Positions 6,295 through 11,390 of a stretch of 11,390 nt of DNA are shown here, piece after piece; within the stretch, counting starts at the first letter, position 1, and each line of letters starts with the position of its first letter. Both the position numbers and the translations under genes were made by a program. This DNA comes from Methylococcaceae bacterium UBA7658 (GTDB lineage: Bacteria > Pseudomonadota > Gammaproteobacteria > Methylococcales > Methylomonadaceae). The stretch covers positions 1 through 11,390 of the forward strand of contig DLHW01000039.1 in NCBI GenBank assembly GCA_002483425.1. The letters are read 5' to 3'. The notes beneath the pieces are model-generated. The model made no database searches and was not told where the DNA came from. It saw nothing but the letters and a program-made list of their open reading frames with translations.

Positions 6295-6909
6295 TTAGCC
6301 CGATGATTTTATCTGCCGCTTATTGATACAAGCATTCAGCCCGATATGATTTGAATAGCCCAAGACTCTGGCGATTTTCCGCACCGACAGACCCATTCCA
6401 AGAAGTTCTTTTATCCGTTCCTGATGGGCATCGAATTTACTTTTTGGATAGCACCTGCTTTGCCAAGGATTTTCCCCTGGGCTTTTTTGCCGTCAAGACT
6501 TCCTTGGGGCGGGAACTGACCAGCTCACGTTCCAGTTCGCCAAGTAACGAGAACAGGTAATGATAATCTTGTAGTTCATCTCGCGCTGGCGAATTTCCAG
6601 GTTCTGTTTCAGGATAATGACCCGAATCGATTTTTCGACCAAGGCACTAACCAGTACAATAACTTCGGCGGTACTGCGTCCCAGTCGGCTTAGTTCGGTG
6701 ACGATGAGTGTGTCAGCGGAATCGAACCGGTTGGTCAGTTCTTCAATGCATCGTTGTTTGGGCGATTTTCTGGACAAGATCGTGAGTTCGATAAAATCGT
6801 CAACCTCTAAATCTTTTTTTCGGGCGAATTCGAGAATTTCAAGTTTTTGGTTATTGGTCTCTTGCTTATCCGTCGAAGTCCTTAAATAAGCGAGTGTTTT
6901 TCCCATCAT
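6295..6909 (-). pseudogene. Serine recombinase (resolvase/invertase family), frameshifted
   Basis: The catalytic half is intact from the ATG at 6909: AYLRTSTDKQ supplies the nucleophile (Ser12), and ELSRLGRS supplies the conserved arginines (Arg75, Arg78). After about residue 117 the frame is lost. Restoring one base each near 6556 (CC for CCC), 6482 (G for GG) and 6441-6445 (five for six identical bases) recovers the normal long helix (SLLGELERELVSSR), a linker (AQGKILGKAGAIQKSKFD) and the C-terminal helix-turn-helix (MGLSVRKIARVLGYSN), ending at a TAA at 6295. As written, the frame instead ends at 6493 and lacks the DNA-binding domain, so the product should not recombine DNA. Either a decayed gene or homopolymer sequencing errors would explain it. 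Confidence 0.82.
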
Positions 6910-7235
6910 TTCGGTAGGATGGTAAGTGCTAAGATAAAAACGAAAATAAAAACAAAAACATACAATATGTATGTCTATACAAAATCTATTAACAATATAC
7001 ATCATTGGCAAGTATGAATTTTATAATCGAGGTGATGTTATTAATATTCAATAGCTTATCAAGAATTTAATCGCCAATTTTAAAATTGATATTTCGCCTG
7101 CAAGCCACCTATAGCAAGGCTTACAGAGGTAGCCGGGTATAAACCGTTCTTTTGGCTAATTAACCTCGTATTGCTGCGCATCTTAAAAGCGCTGAAAGCT
7201 AAGCAGGTTAAACCAAGCAGTCCGTTAATCTAGGG
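6910..7235. other. AT-rich gap between the recombinase and the spermidine-synthase-like gene
   Basis: No convincing gene. An upstream in-frame extension of the recombinase to 7011 is low-complexity and unlike the family. Near 6958-6981 there are two overlapping short palindromes: ACATAC/GTATGT (6958-6963, 6969-6974) and TGTAT/ATACA (6968-6981). These could be recombinase operator or crossover half sites. Around 7103-7127 a weak AAGCC...GGCTT pairing occurs. Confidence 0.4.
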
Positions 7236-7241
7236 TATAAT
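7236..7241 (+). promoter_or_regulatory. Candidate -10 of the spermidine-synthase-like/ygiQ operon
   Basis: A perfect TATAAT lies 32 bases before the start codon at 7274, preceded by GG rather than the extended-10 TGn. No good -35 is found at 16-18 bases upstream, so the promoter is either activator-dependent or this match is chance. The leader would be about 26 bases. Confidence 0.4.
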
Positions 7242-7273
7242 TTATAATTGAATTTAATCTCAACGCATTCACT

Positions 7274-8077
7274 ATGTACAAGTACGACGGTTTGGTGATT
7301 TACCAAAACCATGACGATGAAGGCGTCCTTGAAGTAATCGAGAGCAAGGGCGTCCGGTCATTGCATTTCGGCTCCACCGCCAAACAGAGCAGCATCGACC
7401 TGGACGATCCGGAAACCTTGCAATTGCCCTATGCCCGCGCGATGGTCAGCTGGCTGTTGTTCAAAGATAAGGTGGATAAAGCGCTGGTCGTCGGTTTGGG
7501 CGGAGGTTCCTTGACGCGTTATATGTTGCACCATTTCCCCGATTGCCGCATCAGGGCGGTCGAGTATCGGGACAGTGTGGTTAAAATCGCCCGCAGCCAC
7601 TTCGGTCTACCTTTGGATGCGCGTCTAAAGATCATTGTGGGCGACGGCGGCGAGTATATCCGCCAGCAAGCCCAAACTGCCGGAGAAGAGTACGATGTTA
7701 TTTATCTCGACGCTTTCGATGTCGATGGTTTGGCGCAATCGATTGCTTCCGTTGCCTTCTTCGACGCCTGTAAAACGCTGTTAACGCCGGATGGAATCAT
7801 GTTGGTTAACCTTTGGGGAACGGAAACTAGCGTATACAGAACCTGTTTAGACTGGCTGCAAGATATTTTTGCCGATAAGGTTTTAATTCTACCGGTACGT
7901 AATCGGGGCAATATTATTCTTTTGGCATTTAACCAAAAAGCCGGCCGCCACGATTTGAAAGAACTCCAGTACAAGGCAAAACTGCTCGAAGAGCACTACC
8001 GGATCGAATTCCCTGTGTTTTTGAAAGACCTCAATAAGCATAATCCTTACAGTATCCATACCGTTGTCACCAAATGA
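7274..8077 (+). CDS. Spermidine-synthase-like (Rossmann-fold) protein
   Basis: A 267-residue protein of the spermine/spermidine synthase superfamily, which shares the methyltransferase fold and transfers aminopropyl groups from decarboxylated S-adenosylmethionine. Visible landmarks: the nucleotide loop ALVVGLGGGS (residues 70-79), strand-2 acidic AVEYR (Glu97), GDGGEY (Asp124), and YLDAFDVDG (Asp146, Asp149). Asp146/Asp149 keep the Dxx[D] spacing of the catalytic pair. The classical GGGDG is GGGS here and VEID is VEYR, so key substrate contacts are altered. It may be a diverged aminopropyltransferase, a methyltransferase, or a non-canonical member, rather than the housekeeping SpeE. Its stop overlaps the ygiQ start by 4 bp (ATGA), so the two are translationally coupled and may act in one pathway. 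Confidence 0.85.
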   Translation: MYKYDGLVIYQNHDDEGVLEVIESKGVRSLHFGSTAKQSSIDLDDPETLQLPYARAMVSWLLFKDKVDKALVVGLGGGSLTRYMLHHFPDCRIRAVEYRDSVVKIARSHFGLPLDARLKIIVGDGGEYIRQQAQTAGEEYDVIYLDAFDVDGLAQSIASVAFFDACKTLLTPDGIMLVNLWGTETSVYRTCLDWLQDIFADKVLILPVRNRGNIILLAFNQKAGRHDLKELQYKAKLLEEHYRIEFPVFLKDLNKHNPYSIHTVVTK

Positions 8078-10236
8078 CCGCTTTTGAACCGCAAAAACCG
8101 CCAGATTTATTCGGCTATCGCAAATACTGGGCTAAACGCTTCGGGGTAGCGCCGGTATTGCCGATGAGCCGCGCGGAAATGGAAGTGTTGGGCTGGGATT
8201 CTTGCGATATCATTCTGGTGACCGGCGATGCCTACATCGACCATCCCAGTTTCGGTATGGCGTTGATTGGACGGCTGCTAGAAGCCCAAGGATTTCGCGT
8301 CGGTATTATTTCGCAACCGGATTGGACATCGGCGGAAGCTTTTAAACAGTTAGGCCTACCGAATCTGTTTTTTGGCGTGACCGGCGGCAACATGGATTCC
8401 ATGGTTAACCGTTATACGTCAGATAAAAAAATCCGCTCCAACGATGCCTATACGCCGAACGGCGAAGCGGGTAAGCGGCCTGACCGTTGCGTTAACGTGT
8501 ATTCGCACCGTTGCCGCGAGGCTTATAAAAACGTACCGGTAATTATCGGCGGTATTGAAGCCAGTCTACGCCGCATTGCCCATTACGATTATTGGTCGGA
8601 TAAAGTCCGCAAATCGGTGTTGCTGGATTCCAAGGCCGACTTGCTGGTGTATGGCAATGCCGAGCGGCAGATTGTTGAAATCGCCCATCGTCTGGCCAAT
8701 GGCGAAGCGGTTGACCAACTGACCGGCATCCGCGGCACGGTGCATTTCAGCAAAACTTTACCTGAAGGCTGGCTGGTTAAGGATTCTACTCACTTCGATC
8801 AACCCGGCGTGATTACTCCAGTACAAAGCCCTTACCAGGAAGCGCCCGTGTGCGAACAAACAGCTTCTGCTACCTCTGCAAACGAAAATATCATCCGCTT
8901 CGACCGCCAACTGCTCAAGGTTAACCGGCTGCAAACCCTCATCCGGTTGCCGGATTACGCTGCGGTTGCCAACGACCCAGTGCTATACGCTCACGCCTCG
9001 CGCGTGATGCACGGCGAAACCAATCCCGGCAATGCCCGCACCTTAATTCAGCGCCACGGCGACCGGCAAATCTGGGTTAACCCGCCGCCACTGCCGTTAA
9101 CAACGAAAGAGATGGATGGCGTGTACGATTTGCCCTACTCGCGCTTGCCGCACCCCTCGTATGGCAAAGCCAATATTCCGGCATTCGAGATGATCCAGCA
9201 TTCGGTTAACATCATGCGCGGCTGTTTCGGCGGCTGCACGTTTTGCTCAATTACCGAGCACGAAGGCCGCATCATTCAAAGCCGTTCGGAAGATTCAATC
9301 ATCAAGGAAATTGAAGCAATTCGCGACACGTCGCCGAATTTTACCGGTCATATCTCCGATCTCGGCGGACCAACCGCCAATATGTATCGCCTGGCATGCA
9401 AGGATAAAACGATAGAAACGGCCTGCCGCAAGCCGTCCTGCGTTTATCCCGGCATTTGCCCCAATCTGAATACCGATCACAGTTCGCTTATTAAGCTATA
9501 TAAACGCGCTAGAGCATTGCCGGGCATCAAGAAAATATTTATTGCCTCTGGCTTACGCTACGATCTGGCGGTGGAATCGCCGGAGTATGTCAAGGAACTG
9601 GTCACTCATCATGTCGGCGGTTACCTGAAAATCGCACCCGAACATACCGAGCAAGGGCCATTGTCTAAAATGATGAAGCCAGGCATGGGCAGTTATGACC
9701 GCTTCAAGCAGATGTTCGACAAATTCTCCAAGGAAGCCGGAAAAGAGCAATATTTGATTCCCTATTTTATCGCCGCGCATCCCGGCACAACCGACAATGA
9801 CATGCTTAATTTAGCGCTCTGGCTGAAACGCAACGGCTTCCGCGCAGATCAGGTACAGGCGTTTTTGCCGTCACCGATGGCAATCGCCACCGCGATGTAT
9901 CATTCCGGTAAAGACACCTTGCACAAGGTTAACAATAAGGCTGAGGATATTTACATTCCTAAAAGCGTCAAGCAACGCCGCCTGCATAAAGCATTTTTGC
10001 GTTATCACGATCCCAAGAACTGGCCGATGTTGCGCGAAGCCTTGAAGGACATGGGCCGAAGCGACCTCATCGGCAACGGCAAACATCATCTCGTGCCAAC
10101 GTTGCAACCCAAAACCGCCGTTGATTCCGGCGGCGGCAAAGTACAGGCTTTTAAAACCAAATACACCGGATTTGCCTATAAAAGCGGCGACGGCAAAAAA
10201 GGCCGGAATAAACCGTTTCGTAAAGAAAAACCCTAA
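8074..10236 (+). CDS. ygiQ: YgiQ family radical SAM protein (UPF0313)
   Basis: A 720-residue protein, close to the length of E. coli YgiQ. The N-terminal part (about 1-350) is the UPF0313 region, beginning with motifs such as DIILVTGDAYIDHPSFG, VGIISQPDW and IIGGIEASLRRIAHYDYW. The radical SAM cluster motif CFGGCTFC (Cys384, Cys388, Cys391) should ligate a [4Fe-4S] cluster that cleaves S-adenosylmethionine. Further cysteines (ACRKPSCVYPGICPNL) follow the core, and the region up to about 650 contains KIAPEHTE, YFIAAHPG and QAFLPSPMA. A Lys/Arg/Gly-rich tail suggests nucleic-acid contact. The family's substrate is not established to my knowledge. It is second in an operon with a spermidine-synthase-like gene. 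Confidence 0.95.
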   Translation: MTAFEPQKPPDLFGYRKYWAKRFGVAPVLPMSRAEMEVLGWDSCDIILVTGDAYIDHPSFGMALIGRLLEAQGFRVGIISQPDWTSAEAFKQLGLPNLFFGVTGGNMDSMVNRYTSDKKIRSNDAYTPNGEAGKRPDRCVNVYSHRCREAYKNVPVIIGGIEASLRRIAHYDYWSDKVRKSVLLDSKADLLVYGNAERQIVEIAHRLANGEAVDQLTGIRGTVHFSKTLPEGWLVKDSTHFDQPGVITPVQSPYQEAPVCEQTASATSANENIIRFDRQLLKVNRLQTLIRLPDYAAVANDPVLYAHASRVMHGETNPGNARTLIQRHGDRQIWVNPPPLPLTTKEMDGVYDLPYSRLPHPSYGKANIPAFEMIQHSVNIMRGCFGGCTFCSITEHEGRIIQSRSEDSIIKEIEAIRDTSPNFTGHISDLGGPTANMYRLACKDKTIETACRKPSCVYPGICPNLNTDHSSLIKLYKRARALPGIKKIFIASGLRYDLAVESPEYVKELVTHHVGGYLKIAPEHTEQGPLSKMMKPGMGSYDRFKQMFDKFSKEAGKEQYLIPYFIAAHPGTTDNDMLNLALWLKRNGFRADQVQAFLPSPMAIATAMYHSGKDTLHKVNNKAEDIYIPKSVKQRRLHKAFLRYHDPKNWPMLREALKDMGRSDLIGNGKHHLVPTLQPKTAVDSGGGKVQAFKTKYTGFAYKSGDGKKGRNKPFRKEKP

Positions 10237-10256
10237 ACCGAGCATTATTAAAACGC

Positions 10257-10284
10257 TAGTCAAAGCAAAAATGTTGTGTATAAT
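10257..10284 (+). promoter_or_regulatory. Promoter of the tRNA-Thr gene
   Basis: A -10 TATAAT (10279-10284) is preceded by TGTG and sits 10 bases before the tRNA 5' end. A -35-like TAGTCA (10257-10262, 4 of 6 matches) lies 16 bases upstream. The distance suits a short tRNA leader. Confidence 0.6.
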
Positions 10285-10294
10285 AACCGGATTT

Positions 10295-10370
10295 GCTGGC
10301 GTAGCTCAGTTGGTAGAGCAGCTGATTTGTAATCAGCCGGTCGCGGGTTCGAGTCCCATCGCCAGCTCCA
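10295..10370 (+). tRNA. tRNA-Thr (anticodon UGU)
   Basis: A 76-nt cloverleaf with the CCA encoded. The acceptor stem GCTGGCG/CGCCAGC is perfect, and the D arm is GCTC...GAGC. The anticodon stem GCTGA/TCAGC encloses TTTGTAA, giving anticodon TGT, which reads ACA (Thr). The T loop is TTCGAGT. The T stem GCGGG/CCCAT has one C-A mismatch (positions 50-64) and a G-T wobble next to the acceptor. The discriminator base is T. The tRNA is followed by a strong terminator and then an integrase pointing at it, so its 3' half is the likely attachment site. Confidence 0.96.
10346..10370 (+). other. Probable attachment site (att) in the tRNA-Thr 3' end
   Basis: Tyrosine integrases of genomic islands usually recombine within the T arm and 3' acceptor strand of a tRNA gene, leaving the integrase next to it. 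That geometry is present here: the integrase begins beyond the window and ends 14 bases past the CCA. The matching direct repeat at the other element end would lie outside this window, so the exact core cannot be set. Confidence 0.5.
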
Positions 10371-10377
10371 TAAAATC

Positions 10378-10410
10378 AAAGGGTTAGGAAATATTTCCTG
10401 ACCCTTTTTT
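10378..10410. terminator. Rho-independent terminator after tRNA-Thr, bidirectional
   Basis: A long stem, AAAGGGTTAGGAA (10378-10390) against TTCCTGACCCTTT (10394-10406), with one G-T wobble, a small AT loop and a run of six T. The A-run before the stem gives the opposite strand a T tract too. It therefore ends the tRNA transcript and can also end the integrase transcript. The last codons of the integrase, including its stop at 10384, lie inside the stem. Confidence 0.9.
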
Positions 10411-11390
10411 ATTGACCGTAGCCAAATCGTAGCTAGACAGTCCCGGTTTGATCGCTTGAAAGGCGGTTAACCGATCCACATACCCGGCCAAATGGTCGCT
10501 CGACAGGTGGCCATAACGCCGCACCATGTCCGCCGATTCCCATCCTCCTAGCTCTTGCAGCACATTCAACGGTGTCCCCGCTTGCACATGCCAGGATGCC
10601 CAGGTGTGGCGTAAGTCATGCCAGCGGAAATCGGTGATGCCAGCCCGCCGTAACGCTTGTCGCCAAGCCTTGGTGTTCACTTGAATGACCGGTTTGCCCT
10701 GATAGGTAAAAACGTGTGTCAATGCTTGCCCACCTGTTCACGGATGATCAATACCGCCTCTTTCGACAACGGCACCGCAATCGCCCGCCGTGCTTTGGCT
10801 TGGTCGGGATGTATCCAGGCGCAGCGCCGCGTCAGATCAACCTGTGACCACTGTAACCCTGTCACATTGGCCTGCCTCAAGCCCGTTTCCAGGCTAAAGC
10901 GCGCCATGGCAGCTAAGTGATCCGGCAATTCCGCCAGCAACCGCTGAGCTTCTTCAGGGGTCAGCCAGCGTATCCGCCGGTTGGGTTCCGGCAACAGCCG
11001 AAACTTCGGCACCTTGTCCAGCCAGTCCCATTCTAAAGCAGCCTTCCTCAGGATAGACCGGATCAATGCTAGCATCCGGTTTACCGTTCCGGGGCTGACT
11101 TCATGCTCCAGCTTGGTTTGCACCAGCGATGTTAAACAGTCGCGGTTGATTTCATTCAGTGACCTCCCAGCTAAATAAGGGTCTAACCAGCGCAAATGCA
11201 TCAAATCATCCTTGCGGGAAGCCTTGTGCTGGGTTTCATCCAGCCAACGCACGACGGCTTCATTCCAGGTATGCTGCTGCTTAGCACCTAACTTGGTTTC
11301 TTCCCAAAGCTGAGCTTTTAACTTGTCGTGCAGTTCCTGGGCTTTTTGCTTGTCGGGCGTGCCAGTGCTTTTTTGTACAGTTCGTCCGTT
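10384..11390 (-). pseudogene. Tyrosine integrase, frameshifted and cut by the window edge
   Basis: A phage/island tyrosine recombinase reading toward the tRNA. The frame is open to the window end; its first visible residues (NGRTVQKSTGTPDKQKAQEL) are the usual N-terminal region, so only the very start is missing. The core-binding domain includes NEAVVRWLDET...LRWLDPYLAGRSL. Catalytic residues are visible: Arg in ETGLRQANV, His/Arg in WHDLRHTWASW, Trp in LGGWES and the nucleophile Tyr in MVRRYGHLS. At 10721-10722 the frame breaks: one part ends GKH-stop and the other resumes THVFTYQGKP after a TTG. Adding a single base (TTT for TT) restores GKHLTHVFTY. As written, the two halves are separate frames (11390-10719 and 10722-10384) and the catalytic half is detached. 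Confidence 0.88.

Noticed and set aside
6297..6353. Imperfect direct repeat AGCCCGAT..GATTT at the recombinase 3' end (near 6297 and 6338)
   Set aside because: Only about 13 bases match with a 2-base gap, and the second copy is explained by coding sequence of the helix-turn-helix tail; likely chance.
6295..7273. An invertible promoter controlled by the serine recombinase
   Set aside because: No pair of long inverted repeats flanks any promoter-sized segment here, and the recombinase lacks its DNA-binding domain.
9871..10263. A 130-codon minus-strand open frame over the end of ygiQ
   Set aside because: Antisense to a conserved gene, with no recognisable domain; a shadow of ygiQ codon bias.
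10719..10722. Programmed -1 frameshifting in the integrase
   Set aside because: The junction AAGCATTGAC has no slippery heptamer and no following structure; a one-base loss restoring GKHLTHVFTY is simpler.
1..11390. CRISPR array
   Set aside because: No regularly spaced direct repeats occur; the only repeats are the BIME-like palindromes.

Overview
The window reads as gammaproteobacterial chromosome. The evidence is a Zur/ZnuD zinc-uptake pair, a full-length YgiQ-type radical SAM protein, a CCA-encoding tRNA-Thr and abundant REP-like GTAG palindromes. An aquatic gammaproteobacterium such as a Methylococcales methanotroph would fit, but that is an impression and not a placement. No ribosomal or single-copy marker gene is present.

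Layout. (1) 1-2740 is an AT-rich accessory block. Three minus-strand genes encode predicted lipoproteins (2464-1790, 1708-869, 810-217). They are bracketed by two inverted copies of a ~117 bp repeat (12-130 and 2518-2633), each built as a pair of opposed REP-like palindromes with GTAG at the outer edges. A third pair, from a different REP family, follows at 2653-2744. The first two lipoproteins are paralogous over their N-terminal ~65 residues but carry unrelated C-terminal parts. (2) 2854-3522 is a type II toxin-antitoxin pair (Phd/YefM-like antitoxin, PIN toxin) with a palindromic operator/promoter. (3) 3562-6292 is a zinc module: a ZnuD-type TonB-dependent receptor, a Zur-box-like site on its -10, and the zur regulator with its own upstream palindrome. 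(4) 6295-6909 is a small serine recombinase broken by three single-base losses, followed by an AT-rich gap. (5) 7236-10236 is a two-gene plus-strand operon: a spermidine-synthase-like protein overlapping ygiQ by 4 bp. (6) 10279-10410 is a tRNA-Thr(UGU) with a good promoter and a strong terminator. (7) 10384 to the window end is a tyrosine integrase, minus strand and pointing at the tRNA. It is interrupted by one frameshift and cut by the window edge, as expected at one end of an element integrated at the tRNA-Thr 3' end.

How it fits together. The zinc genes form one circuit: Zur with zinc should repress the outer-membrane receptor and probably itself. The spermidine-synthase-like/YgiQ pair is translationally coupled and is the best candidate for an uncharacterised pathway. 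The remainder is accessory DNA (REP-bracketed lipoproteins, toxin-antitoxin, two decayed recombinases). All four inferred frameshifts are single-base losses and all lie in recombination genes, while the long housekeeping-type genes are intact.
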